The notes: generated by a model from the letters alone, not told the origin. 64,000 nucleotides of DNA from Zopfochytrium polystomum (GCA_025765615.1 JAIVFJ010000200.1:54294-118293); one strand, 5' to 3'. Positions 44,468 to 56,839 are shown, counted from the first letter of the stretch. Numbers and translations are program-made.

Positions 44468-47400
44468 ATGGCAACTGCGCGGACTGTGATATTCGAGTTT
44501 GGTGGAAAGAATAGGAGAATTTCTGTTCCTGCCACCACTGGCCTTGATGATTTGCTTCAGCTTGTTGCCACCCGTTGGAAAATTGCTGTTCCAATTGAGT
44601 TATTGTATGTGGACTCTGCGACTGGTGATCAGATGGTCCTTGATGTGGATGATGATCTGCCCAGCTTGCTTTCTCAGAATTTCAAGTGGAAAGTACGTCG
44701 CTTTTTTCTTGTCTGCGCTCCTCCTCAAATTTCTCACAAATTGCAAGGTTCTTGCTGCTGAAAACTCCTCAAGCTCCGCTTCAGATGCTGCTGCTAAACC
44801 AGTTGTGAACCCTGGTACAACAGCTTTTTCAAATGAAGAATCTGGCAGCAGCCACAGTCCTGTTGCTCCTGCTGTTGAGGAGGATAAGCATGATGAAACT
44901 CTTGAACGCAAGAAGGGTCAGTTAATGCTGTTCATCATTTCTCATGAGTTGCTCACTTGTTTTTAACTTGCATGGCTTCCCACAGACAAGTGGATCGAGC
45001 TGATTCCAGACGATTGGGAATGCAAAACCTTTGTCCAGAAACATCCTTTCTTTATCAGGTCTGTCTGATACTCCTTTTAGACATAGCAGTTGACTCTCTT
45101 TGCAGCTACCTGCCAGGCATCAGAGACTGGAGTTGCGATGAATTTGTTTCATGAGCTGAGGGTGGCTTTGTTCAACGACTATAGAGGCAGTGTCTTTCCT
45201 CAAGAGTCTAAACTGCTTGGTCTGCATCCATTTTGGGATGCCAAGTGCCTTGCCTTTGGGCAGAAGTGGGGGGTCAACTTCATGTCAGGACTGTTTCACT
45301 CTTCAGTGATTGTTTTGCTGTGTTCTGATGCGAGTATGGAGAGGATGCTAGAGGCAGACAGAAATCCAGACAACTGCTTGCTAGAGGTATAAAACACTTT
45401 TTCCCTGATAACCACTCATCCTTGACACATTGTTCAGTGGGAGCTTGCGCTTCAGATGAAGAAAGAGAAAGGCCATGACATTTTGCCTATTTTTCTCTCA
45501 GGCAAAGTGACTGCCACCCTTGATGATGGGAAGAAGGCCTTGTTGGTGAAAAACTTCAGCGCCTTTGATCACATGCAAATTCCCTGACCTACCCCATGCT
45601 CACCCACTGAGCCCTGGCCTCCAAACTGTCTCTGAAACTGTGAAGATGATTATGGAGTTGAATGGGCCAAAGGCTCATCCCGAGAGTGATATTTTGAAGT
45701 GAGTGTAAAAACTTGTTGATTACTCTAATTGTTCACTTCTCACTGATTACCTTCTATTTCAGGATCGTGACAGAAGCCAGGGAAGTGTATAGCCGCCGCA
45801 TGGCAGATTTGAAGACTGCAAGTCCAAGTTCAGATATTTCACTCTCCAGATCCAGCTTGGTTGAATTGGAAAAGTGGTTGACTCCACTGTCTGCATTGAT
45901 GGATCTTGAGAGGCAAGCCCTCCTAAAGAATGTGCTTTCTGGATCAAGGCAGTGGCTGCTCAAGAAAGTCTTTCAGTTTCTGTCACCAGATGATCCTTCA
46001 GCAGCCTAGCACTGACCGAGTGATTTGGTTGAAAGGTGTGGCTGGAGTGGGCAAGTCTGTGATGGCTGCCATGGTCTCCAGGGAGCTGCAGGCCCAGGGC
46101 ATGCTTGGTGGCTTGTTCTTCTGCAAGCATGATGATGAGCGTCGCAGCAGTGCAAGGAACCTTGTCCTGACCCTGGTGTTTGGTCTTGCAAAGTTTAGTC
46201 TTCAGTTTGGAGAGACTCTGCTTCAAATCAAGCAAGACAATCCAGAGATTCTGTCCAGATCTGTGTTTGAGATGATGAAAGTGCTTCTTGTTCAGCCATT
46301 GGCAAAGGTTGTTGAGGCTAAGAAGCTGTCTGTGCCTGTGGTGCTGGTTGTGGATGCCCTGGATGAGTGTGGTGCCATCAACAAGAGAAATGAGATTCTG
46401 TCAGTGTTTCAGGAGCTGAATAGGCTCCTTCCCAGCAACGTGAAGATCCTGGTGACTGGACGCCCTGAAGAGGATATTGCCAAGGCCTTTGAGAAGATTC
46501 CAGTCGATTCAATTGAGCCAACTGCTGAAGAAAACACTCAGGACCAGATCGAATTTACAAGAGACTTCTTGAGGTCCTTGAATGCTGAATCATTCCTGGT
46601 TGATGAAGGATCCAAGACTCTTGTGTCAAAGTCGTCTGGCATTTTTGTCTGGCTTGTAGCTGCTTGCACATACCTGAGAAAATCAGAGAACGAAGAGATC
46701 ACACTGGAGCAGATTGAGAACCTTCCAGAGGGCGACCAGATGGATGGAAGCATTGACCGAATGTATGACAGAATATTCTCAGGGATCCTTCAGCCTGCCA
46801 AGAAGGGCCATCTAGAGTCACTTCTCAATACTGTGCTGTCCCTGATTGTTCTTGCCTATGAACCTCTGACTGCTGCCACAATCGTCTCTGTGCTGGACAT
46901 GGAGAACTCTGAAAATGTGAAGAGATGCATCCGCATGCTTGAGCCAATCCTTGTGCTTGATGGCGCCACCAAGAAGATCAGGATTTTCCACAAGTCTGTC
47001 AAGGACTACCTGACGAGCCCATCAAGGTGCACGCTGTCTGTTCAGATTGAAACAAAACTTGGCCATTCTGAATTTGCGAGCCTGTGCATGCATGTGATGA
47101 ACAAGAACCTCATGTTCAACATGTGCAATCTGCCATTTTCAGATTTTCATTCAGAGATTCCAGATTTTGATGAAAGGGTGCAGAAAGGAATCCCACAACA
47201 CGTTAGATATGCAGTCAAACACTTTTGGGAGCACTGTTTTGATTCAGCTGGCAGAATACCAATCTCCACCATGACACAGCCTTTGATTGAGCAAAAACTG
47301 TTGGCTCAAGTGGAAGAAGTTCTTGTTAAACAAGGACATCACTATCTGGAGGCCTGCAGCTTGCTAGGCTCTCTCGATCTGGTGATTCCAGCCATGAACA

Positions 47401-49538
47401 AGCTTCAAAACATTATTCCTGAGAATGGACAACAAACAATGCACACGCTGATGGACGACATGAAGAGGGTTATACGAAAGTTCCACATTCCTCTCAAGGC
47501 ATCTGCATTGCAAGTTTATTTCACAGCCATTCCCTTTTCCCCGAGTGGCTCAGAAATTCACAAAACATTTAGTGGAAAGATCCCTGCAAACGTTTCATGC
47601 CCAAAAATAATGAAGGGTCAGCCAAAAGATTGGCCTTCTTGTATGAATGTTCTTGAAGGCCACAGTAATTGGGTTAACTCAGCAGCATTCAGTCCTGATG
47701 GGCAGTTTGTGGTCTCTGGAAGTAATGACAACACAGTCAGGATATGGAATGCAACCACTGGCGAGGAGCTTCACAAACTTGAGGGACACTCTTCTCATGT
47801 TAACTCTGCTGCCTACAGTCCAGATGGGGAGATTGTTGTGTCTGGAAGTGATGACAATACTGTAAGAATTTGGAATGCATCCACTGGCCAGGAGATGTAT
47901 AAGCTGGAGGGACATTCTAGTCATGTCTGCTCTGCATCTTTCAGCCCTGATGGACAGTTGGTTGTGTCTGGTAGTCATGATGAGACAATCAGAATTTGGA
48001 ATGCTTTCACTGGCCAGGAGATACGCAGACTGGAGGGTCACACCAAAGGTGTTGAATCTGCAGCATTTAGTCCTGATGGGCAGTTTGTTGTGTCTGGTAG
48101 CAATGATGCAACAGTCAGGATATGGAATACATCCACTGGCCAGGAGATGCGGAAGCTGGAAGGCCACTCAAGTGGTGTTACAGCTGTGGCTTTCAGCCCT
48201 GATGGGCTGTTTGTTTTGTCTGGGAGTAATGACAATAAAGTTCGCCTTTGGAATGCGACCAATGGCCAGGAAATGTGCCAGCTACTGGGACACTTAGGTG
48301 CAATCAACTCTGCAGCATTCAGTCCTGATGGTCAGTTTGTTGTGTCTGCAAGTGGTGATGGATCAGTCATTCTGTGGGATAAATCCACAGCCCAAGAGTT
48401 GTGCAAGCTGGAAGGACACACTTTTTATGTTCACTCTGCAGCATTCAGTCCTGATGGGAAGTATGTTGTGTCTGGAAGTGGTGACGGCACTGTAAGAATT
48501 TGGAATGCATCGACAAGCCAGAAACTGGCTGTTGAAGGAACACACTCTGCCCAGGTTACGTCTGCAGCAGTGAGTCCTGATGGACAATTAGTTGTATCTG
48601 GTTGTAATGACAGGACTGTCCGGGTTTGGAGTGCAACCACTGGCCAGGAGCTGCATCAATATGACGGACATTTTGGTGGTGTTAATTTTGCAGTATTCTG
48701 CCCTGATGGGAGGTATGTTGCGTCTGGATGTCGTTCCTCCAAATTCTGGATTTGGGAGACATCTTCTGGCCAGTTGCAGCATGAGCTGGACGGACATGCT
48801 TACATGGTATTATCTGCAGCATTCAGTTCTGATGGGAAGCTTGTTGTGTCAGGAAGCTACGACAAAACAGTCAGAATTTGGAATGCTTCCACTGGCAAGG
48901 AGCTGAAAGTGCTGAAGGGACACTCTAGTTGGGTCAACTCAGCAGCATTCAGTCCAGATGATCAGTTTGTTGTGTCTGGAAGTTATGACAATACAGTCAG
49001 AATCTGGAATGCAACCAATGGCCAGGAGCTGCACAAATTGGAGGGACACTCTCATTCTGTAAACAGCGCAGCATTTAGTCCGCATTTGAACTTTGTTGTA
49101 TCTGGAAGTGATGATGGGACAGTGAGGATTTGGAACACATACACTGGTCAGGAGCTGCACAAGCTGGATGGTTTCTCCTTCACAATGTCCTCAGGATTCA
49201 CTGCTGATGGGCAGTGTGTTGTTTTGAAAAGTGGGAATGGAGAAACAAAACTCATCCACCTTGCAACTGCACTGGAACACCATGAAAGTGCAGGTCCAGC
49301 TGCTTCCTACATGCCTAGACTGAAACACAATTTTGGTGCACGTAACTTGATTGGGCAGAAACTTCAGGATGGCCAAACTTTTCTTGACTCTGTTCTGGAG
49401 GATGGTGTTTGGTTTACCTCCAATGCCACAGAAGTTTGTTGCTGGCTTCCACCAGACTTCCGAGGAGAGCAGCAAGTCCTTTTGATGAATTCAATGCTCG
49501 TTCTGGGTAGTGGTATTGCTTTGCTCATTCAGTTTTGA
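44468..49538 (+). CDS. TIR-NACHT-WD40 NLR-like protein (frame breaks)
   Basis: STAND-type receptor candidate. Exons visible: 44468-44692, 44748-44916, 44986-~45058, an exon ending 45386, 45438-45698, then 45763-49538. The N-terminal ~75 residues look ubiquitin- or PB1-like (YVDSATGDQMVLDVDDD). A TIR-like domain follows: VNFMSGLFHSSVIVLLCSD, NPDNCLLE joined to WELALQ, then ILPIFLSG. The NACHT domain has Walker A GVAGVGKS (about 46037), Walker B VVLVVDALDECG (about 46340) and sensor-like ILVTGRPEEDI. Twelve WD40 repeats of exactly 42 residues (126 bp) run from 47658 to ~49169, followed by a degenerate thirteenth and a ~75-aa tail. The frame breaks at ~45582-45587 (extra T after HMQIP) and again at ~46000-46009. 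GC is lower and codon use differs from neighbours. It could be a live gene with assembly errors or a recent pseudogene. Confidence 0.75.
47658..49169 (+). repeat. Twelve 126-bp WD40-coding tandem repeats
   Basis: Near-regular 126-bp units encode GH-x-VNSAAFSPDGQFVVSG then NTVRIWNA-type blades. The constant length and high similarity suggest ongoing repeat exchange, as in the WD40 arrays of fungal incompatibility NLRs (family knowledge). Confidence 0.9.
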
Positions 49539-50345
49539 TTTTGTCAGTTCACAAAGAATGCCTTTTCCCCTCTCTCGAATCTCATCTTTTCTCTATGCAC
49601 CTGGATGTTTTACCATTTGATTTGAAGTGGAGAGGGAGAAGTTCTCTTTGTGTGGCTCCTTCTGTTTGTCCTCCTTTTACAGGTTGTGGGATGTGTTACT
49701 GCATCATTCAACTGCATTTTGCTTTGGGTTTTCTGCGTCTTTTTCATTAAACACAGCTGGTTTTGTCACTCTTCCTGTTTTTACAGTGTGCAAGGTTTGA
49801 CTACTTTCAGCTTTTGTTTGGCAGGCAGCCTCGCTGTTGCCACTCCTCCCACTCTGAAAAGCGCAACACTTCAAATGAGCTCCCATTAGTGAGGTTTCTT
49901 GTAGTTAAGTTAGAGAAATGAATGAACCTGCAACTACCACATCCACGTCACCTACACTACAACACCCCACTCACAGATTCAAAATCATTTATTGATGACA
50001 GAAATCATTGTTCAACGTGTGTAATGTTGAGCATTGCTACATCAACCAAAGCTGCTCGGTATGGAAGAACACCTCCACCCTGTTTCCATCAATTCACACA
50101 CCATGCTGTCTGAGTGTTCTGCTGGGTCAGATGCAGAGGCGCAAACTGGGGAAATTGTTCCCAGCCTTCTTCTTGTTACTGGAATTGCTGTCCATTCTGC
50201 AGCTTTTCCTTGTGCTTTGCAAATGCTTCAAGGTGTTGGAGTTGGCATCAAGCTTGGACTACATTGCATAGATTTTGTCTGCTTGTTAATCTGCTTGTTA
50301 CTTGGTATGGACTTTTGAGCTGGGTCATTCCATGAAGAGATCTCC
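49539..50345 (+). other. 3' flank of the NLR-like gene with a possible truncated ORF
   Basis: Remains AT-richer like the NLR gene. A frame at 50034-50318 reads GEIVPSLLLVTGIAVHSAAF then ALQMLQGVGVGIKLG, reminiscent of the hydrophobic N-terminal segment of some fungal NLRs. It runs out just before the composition changes near 50345. Fragment at best. Confidence 0.3.
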
Positions 50346-50419
50346 TTTTCAGACGTTCAATCCAAGTAGGTTTTCCATTAGATGCATTTGGTATTGCAAA
50401 TCCTCTCTGCATGTGGCAG

Positions 50420-50682
50420 CCACGCCTGCGCGTGGTTGAGGACCTGATAATCTTCGTCTCGCCCTCGTCCGCCGTCGGCGTCGCAGAGGCTATTGTTGCC
50501 GGCGACGGCTTTAACGACCCGGAGGTCAGCAAACTTGCCGCAACGTTTAAAGACGATTATCGCGAGGAAGGCGGATGACGGAGTACCAGCGACTCGTCGA
50601 GGCGGCTGCCGCCGCGAACGTCTCGTTGGTGTATTCGCGGAATGTGCCTGCCCCGCCAGAGGTTGTAATCGAAGCGATTTAA
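50420..50682 (+). pseudogene. Gene remnant at composition boundary
   Basis: GC-rich, protein-like sequence resumes here: VVEDLIIFVSPSSAVGVAEA, then GDGFNDPEVSKLAATF, then after a one-base frame change EYQRLVEAAAAANVSLVYS to a TAA at about 50682. No start or upstream exons are visible. It may be the 3' end of a gene cut by the AT-richer segment. Family unknown. Confidence 0.3.
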
Positions 50683-50902
50683 AAAAACGAAAGGGGTGGG
50701 TGGCTTGGTCATGCAAACCTGCTGCGCGCGAGCCAGGGGCAGGAACGCAAGAAAAAAGAAACAATATTATCCACCATCGAGGCGCCGAAGACCGCCTTTA
50801 CGTAGCCGTTTTTACGATCTTGGCGGTTGGTGTCTCTCTTTCGTTACTGTATCTGTAGTAGTGGTTAAGTTTTGAAGATCAGTCTGCTGGGGTGGGTGGC
50901 TT

Positions 50903-51014
<112 letters not shown>

Positions 51015-51150
51015 TCGCTGGCTGTCTCCGTCCCTCTGTCTCCGTCTGTGACATTTTCACAACTTAAATACTCCCGGCGGCCCCAGCCCCACACGACGCG
51101 GTCGCGCAGTAAATAGTATTAACGACACAAACCCGAAACTCACCAACAAC

Positions 51151-53283
51151 ATGGCCAAGCAGTCCGAGGCCTCCGCCTTCATCCCGTCCTCGTCGACGTC
51201 GACTCCCCTCTCGACACTCAACGCCGTCCCGACCGCTGAAAAGCCGTCGCTCACTTTTGTCGACATCGCCTTCTCGACCTCCCTCTCCAAGAAGCAGCAA
51301 CGCGCTTCCGCCAAGGCCGAGGCCGACAATGCAGACCCAGAGAGCGGGCCTGCGTCGGGGACGAAAACCCTCCTCCACCCGGTCACTGGCCAGGTGCAGC
51401 CCGGCCACATGCTTGCGGTCATGGGCCCCTCCGGCGCGGGCAAGACGACGCTGCTGGACGCGCTGGCGAGGCGGCTGCGCGGGGCAAAGGGGGAGGTGTA
51501 CCTCGGTGACAGGCGCATCGACACCACGGAGCAGATGGGAACCGTTGCGTCTTATGTCGAGCAGGAAGACGACCTGCTCAGCGTTTTGACCGTGCGCGAA
51601 ACCATTCTGTTCGCGGCCAGGCTCAGCAACCCGGCCGACCGTGTCGAGCTGCTGCAGGGGCGCGTCGATCATGTGAGTGTAACTGTTCGCACGTTTTCTT
51701 GACACAACGCACTCATTTCCAAACGCCAAACACGTAACGCGTCATGATCAGATCATCACGGTCATGGGCCTCGCAAAGTGCGCCAACACCATCATCGGCA
51801 ACCCCATTCAAAAGGGAATCTCGGGCGGCCAGAAGCGCCGCGTCACTATCGCGCAGTCGCTCGTCACGAACCCAAGCATCCTCTTCCTGGACGAGCCAAC
51901 GTCCGGCCTGGACACCACGACCAGCCGAGAAGTGATGTCTGCCATCAAGCGCATTGCGCAGGAAACGAACATGATCGTGGTCGCCACCATCCACCAGCCA
52001 AACTTTGAGACCCTCAGCCTGTTTGACGAGCTTCTCGTTCTGGCCGAGGGCAAGACAATGTACTTCGGCTCCATCGACGGCATGCCCGACTACGTAAGGG
52101 CTGCCCCAGTCGCTTTTAGGTCACATCTCTAAACCAAAAACACGAACCTCTTTGCCTCTTACCCCACCCACTCTTTGTGAATCAGTTTGACACCTTTGGC
52201 GCGCCCATCCCGCGGTTCGCAAACCCCGCGGACCACGCCATCGACCTCATCAATGCCGACTTTGAGCTCGCGACCGAGTCGAACATCCGCCAAACGATTG
52301 CCTCGCTCTCCCACTTCTACCACAACCGCACCGCGACCCTGACCTCCGCTCTCCGCAGCTCCCTCACCAAATCCACCACTGCCCCGCTCCCGGTCTCCCG
52401 CTCGCAGCACCGCACCCACTTTGCCTCCCACACCGCCATCCTCTCGCACCGCATCTTCCTTACCTATACCCGCAACCTCATCGCTTACGGCGTCCGGCTC
52501 GGCATGTACATCGGCATGGGCATCATGATGGCCCTCATCTGGTTGCGCCTCGGCGACGCCGCGTCCACCGTCAACGACAGGCTGTCCGTGCACTTTTTCG
52601 CCGTCGCGTTCCTCTCGTTCATGTCCGTCGCAGGAATCCCCGCCTTCCTCGAAGAGCGCGCCGTCTTCCTCCGCGAGGCCCGCAACGGACTCTACTCCGC
52701 CGCCCCCTACGCCCTCGCCAGCTCCCTCGTCACCGCGCCCTTCCTCGCCGCCTGCGCCGTCTGCTTCGCCGCCTGCGCCTACTACGCCGTCGGCCTCAAC
52801 CCGCCCGCGAGCAAATTCTTCCAGTTCGTCGCCTACCTTTTCCTCGCGACCTACGCCGCCGAGTCGCAGGTCGTCCTCGTCGCATCCGCGCTGCCCATCT
52901 TCGTCGCCGCGCTCGCCATCGCGTCGTTCGCGAACGGGTTCTGGATGTGCGTCCAGGGTTACTTTATCAGGGCCATCTCGCTGCCGAGGTTTTGGCGGTA
53001 CTCGTTCCACTACGCCGACTACCAAAAGTACGCGTTCGAGCTGCTGGTCAACAACGACTTTGACGGGATCGTGTTTGACTGCGGGAGGTTCGAGGACGGA
53101 TCGTGCAGGCAGTGCTCGTACCCAAGCTCCGCGCCTGAGGGGTCGTGCTTGCTGTACGGCGAGGACGTGCTCGCGTACCTGGAGGTCGGCGGCGTAAAGT
53201 ACTGGGAGTGGATCGTCATCTTGCTGGGGATCTCGCTGGTCCTGAGAATGACGTGGTACGTTGTGTTGGCGAGGAGCAAATGA
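51151..53283 (+). CDS. ABCG-type half transporter
   Basis: ATP-driven exporter of the White/ABCG type (one nucleotide-binding domain followed by one membrane domain). Exons 51151-51672, 51752-52093, 52186-53283; 653 aa. Walker A GPSGAGKTT at residues 92-100; signature SGGQKRR near 198; Walker B ILFLDEPTSGLD near 217-228; H-loop ATIHQPNFE. The membrane domain holds six helices, including RLGMYIGMGIMMALIWLRLG and WIVILLGISLVLRMTWYVVL. The large external loop before the last helix contains several cysteines (CGRFEDGSCRQCSYPSS then CLLYG), typical of the disulfide-bonded ABCG loop. Works as a dimer in the family; the substrate cannot be told from sequence. No damage seen. Confidence 0.93.
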
Positions 53284-53770
53284 CGGGCGAGCGAACGGCC
53301 TTGGAATCTGCTGTTGGTTCGCTGCTATTGCGTGCACGCGAATGGCGGTTTGGTTTTTCATGACTTGGCATCGACCTTAAACTGCTTCGATGTTTCCTTA
53401 CTTTCCCGCCTCTCTCTTCTTTCTTTGCAGGCGTATTATTCCGCCTGTCATTGTCTGCCGTTGCAGACCCCTCCTTTTTGCCTCCTATCTCGCCTTTGTG
53501 ATTTGTATTTCGACCCTTTCCAAATCAAACAATCAGACATATCAGTAATACGTATCTCCAAACCCGAAGGGGCCTATCGGCCTTGATGAATTGTCGTCGG
53601 AGGAACTGTCAAATGATGAGGAGCTGACAATCCATCGTGTTAGTTGGGAACAGGGTTTGTCAAAGACAATTTACGAGAATTGTCCCCCGGAATGAGAATG
53701 CTGCCTTTTGTATTCTTTGGATGAACCCACAAAACAAGAGAAAAAAAAAAACAACAACAAACACATCCTC
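53284..53770. other. Convergent intergenic region
   Basis: 3' region shared by the ABCG gene (+) and the AMSH gene (-). No gene seen. Confidence 0.5.
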
Positions 53771-56713
53771 TCACCGGAAATCCACCACCCCAATATCCTC
53801 GTCGTCCTCGCCGCCCATCCACACGACATGTCCTCCGCGCCCCGCCCTTCCCCCTCCTGCTCCCCTGGCGACCGAACCGCCATCCGCGTCGACGTAAATG
53901 GGCGGCAGCGGCGGCTCCGGCTCGTCGTGCGGGTGGAAGCCCGGCCCGCGGTCGCACGACGATATCAGGTCCACGCCGGTCGGGTCGCTCAACCGGAAAA
54001 CGCCGCACGACGGCGTGTGCCGTGGAGAGAGCACGATCGCGATGGCCTCGGGCAGCATCAGCCTTTTTTTTTTTTTTTTTTTTTTTTTTGTTGTTGTTGC
54101 AGTTTTTTGATAATGTGGAACAAGGTCAACTTGGACGCAAAAGCGGAGGGAGAGCTGGAAAAGTGCGAGACACTCAACTGGTACGAGCAGTGCGTATGCA
54201 AGTCCACCGAGCTCAAAAAGCACGTTTGCGTCGGGTGCGTGTGCACCCAGCCCATTGCAATCACTCCGCGTTCCTCCAACGCCGCAAACAGACCCTCCTC
54301 GTCCTCGGTCGTGCACGTGTCGGACGTCCCATGCTGTTTGGGCACCATGAGCGTGGTGACAAAGAATGCGTTCTGCCGCAGCACACCCGCGAGAACGGCG
54401 CACGTTTCGATGGATCTTGCCGTGTTGTGCGCCGCCAGGTCGAGGAATAGAGGAATGATCGCTCGAGGAAGGTGAAGCGGTCGAAGGGCGCTGCCGCCTT
54501 CGGTTCGGGCTGTCGCAAAGAAATCATGGGTTAGTGACGTCTCAAATCATGTGATGGGCTTACCTTGAGGATAAGCATTCGTATCGATGCTCATAACTTT
54601 TGATGCAAGAGACGGTTTCCAGGGAATCGGAGGCGCCGAGCCCGAAGGTGCAGCAGTTGGTGGAGAGGGCAGTGGTGGGGGGGACGTTGATAACCCTGGG
54701 ACTTTTGGCGGGATGGCTGGTGGAGGACGGACTGGCTGCGGGGTTTGAAAAGCAGTCCTGAGGGGTGCCGCGGGTTGGCGATATTGAGGTACATATGCAG
54801 GTTGGCTGGGATGCAAGCTGGATGGCGGCGGCTGCTGGTACGGCGCAGGAAACATACGGGGAAGGCGCTTTTGGACCCGTGATCACATAAGGGTTGAAAG
54901 AAGCAGGTGGTTGGTAGGAGGAAGGAAACTGAAGAGATCCAGGCAATGGCGTTGAGGATGTGGGTGGTTTCGGCGGAGCTACAGGGGTTGGTCGGTAATC
55001 CAACCTAGAGTACTCCGTTAGTTTTTGTGCAGCAAAACAATCTCCGCGGCATTTGCCCACCCTTCGCTGCTGTTGTTTCCAAGTGTCGGATACGGATCTT
55101 TTGAGGGAGAAAGCGCTTCGTATGTTGCGAGTCGGCGGGGCGGATCGGAAAAAGTAGAACTTGGGGCCTCCGTTTGTGGGACAAACGTCTCCAACAGAGA
55201 CAGGGCCGAGACGGCAGCGACTACATCGTCTTCGTCTTCAGCAGCATCGCGCTGCTTTAGAGCTTCCGCTTGTAGTTGCCTGACAACTTCTGCCTGGCGC
55301 TTTCGCTCTCGCTCGATGACCCTCTGTTTCAAGCCGGGCCTGATCCTGGCCATCGAGTCCATAGCCCTGCTGCAGTTCTGGAAAGCAATCAATACGCCAG
55401 TGAAGCGGCACAATGCACGGCAGGACGCCTCACCTCGCGAAGTCGCTTGATGGCTGTTATGGTGGCGACGTCCTTGCTCGGGTATTCGGGATGCTTTGGC
55501 AGCTCCTCAATGATGAGGCTGGCCATGGTGTTTGTTTCCCGGAAGCGTCGTCGATGAATGAACACGAAGGGGGTGTGAGCACGGTGATGCGAGGGGAGGG
55601 TGGGCGAGGCGGGGCGGGGGCGGGGCAGCGGTTTCAGATTTGGTTTTTTGTAAGGATCCGGCAAAGCGGGGTGCCAAGAAAGAGGTGGACAGTGTGGTAT
55701 CAAAAAGAACGGGGGTGGATGAGCGGATGGATTCGTTCGGTGGATGAATCGTGGGAGAAATTTTTGAAAGCCCGAAAGCAGAGAAAAATCCACGACAGAA
55801 CATGAACATTAACAACACCACGCCGTGCCACATCGCACGACACGCCCCAGACATCGCACCTCGCTGCACAAACCTTGAATACTACAATAGTCCGCCGTTC
55901 GTTAAACGAGGAATACGAGAGTCGTCAGAGATAGACAGGGTGAGGCATGAGGCTGCGCTTTGTCTCAGGCCAAACGCATTCATTACCTTAAGAAAGTAAA
56001 CGTACTGCGATCGATCAGGGGAGGAGAAACAATGGGTCGGCAAACGAAGTGCATCGTTCTTAGCAGCAGGCGATCGTGAGAGCGAAATCCCTCCCCCCTT
56101 CCCACCCCTTCCCACCCCTTCCCACCCCGGCCAAAAGACAACTCAACTGCTTGGGCATCGTCGTGCTCCGCCAAGTACTGGTCTGCCAACTGCAGCAACG
56201 TGCTGGACGACCTATAGAAAAAATGGCGCGAGTCATTAACAATGGTGCTGAGCTGCAGTGACCCAGCTGGAATGCAAGCGGGCAGGTGAAAGGGGGTGGT
56301 GGTACGTCAATTGGAACGGTGGGGGGTTGATCGGCCGCGTGGAGCGAGACGGTATCGCGCAGGTGGGGGCAGCGTACTTTATGTAATGCTTCAAGACCGG
56401 CGCGCGGAAGGAAAAAAGCGTTAGTTCGACCAATATCCCATTCCAAAAAACCGCAACCACCCGCTATCCTTCGGCGCAATACTACCTTGAGCGGCCGTCT
56501 CTTGTCGATCTTGACGGCCGCCGCCGCGCTCAGCTTTGCGAAAAACTCGCTGACGGCCGCCGCCTCCGCCGGTGGCAGGGTGTCGTGGGGATCCGCCGCC
56601 GCCGGCGCTGGTGCGGGTGCCGGAGCGGATCGCGAGGCTGCGGAGGACGGCGCGCCAGCTGCACGGCGAGTGGCGGCGGCGGCGCTGTTGGCGAGTGGGG
56701 GCTTGGGCGGCAT
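53771..56713 (-). CDS. AMSH-like JAMM deubiquitinase
   Basis: K63-specific endosomal deubiquitinase by homology to AMSH/STAMBP. Exons: 56713-56486, 56388-56378 (11 nt), 56211-56148, 56004-55987 (18 nt), 55881-55874 (8 nt), 55518-55434, 55377-55061, 55004-54887, 54834-54564, 54509-54179, 54062-53771; 580 aa, all phases consistent. The micro-exons rebuild the MIT/USP8-dimer-like N-terminal domain: HYIKSSSTLLQLADQYLAEH, then YVYFLKYSSLIIEELPKHPE, matching AMSH. A coiled, Arg/Gln-rich helix and a Pro-rich linker follow. The JAMM core has H463-T-H465-P and D476 in GWVHTHPTQTCFLSSVD, then LHTHCSYQLMLPEAIAIV and the structural-zinc motif SSCDRGPGFHPH. The final intron is preceded at its acceptor by a 26-A run in place of a pyrimidine tract. 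A Gly-rich insertion lies near the C-terminus. Confidence 0.88.
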
Positions 56714-56839
56714 TCGTGGACGATTGCAACAACGAAAAAAGTTTTGACACGATGCGTGTGCTTGCGCCGCGCACCGGCCATTTGGAATCTACGTTAACAG
56801 TGTTTTTACGCCTTTTCGCACAGAAACATGCAACTACGC

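Noticed and set aside
47658..49169. 126-bp direct repeats as a CRISPR or satellite array
   Set aside because: Each unit encodes a WD40 blade in one continuous frame.
55389..55526. AMSH start at the internal ATG reading MASLIIEELPKH
   Set aside because: The ATG lies in the intron just before the acceptor; upstream micro-exons restore the full family domain from the ATG at 56713.
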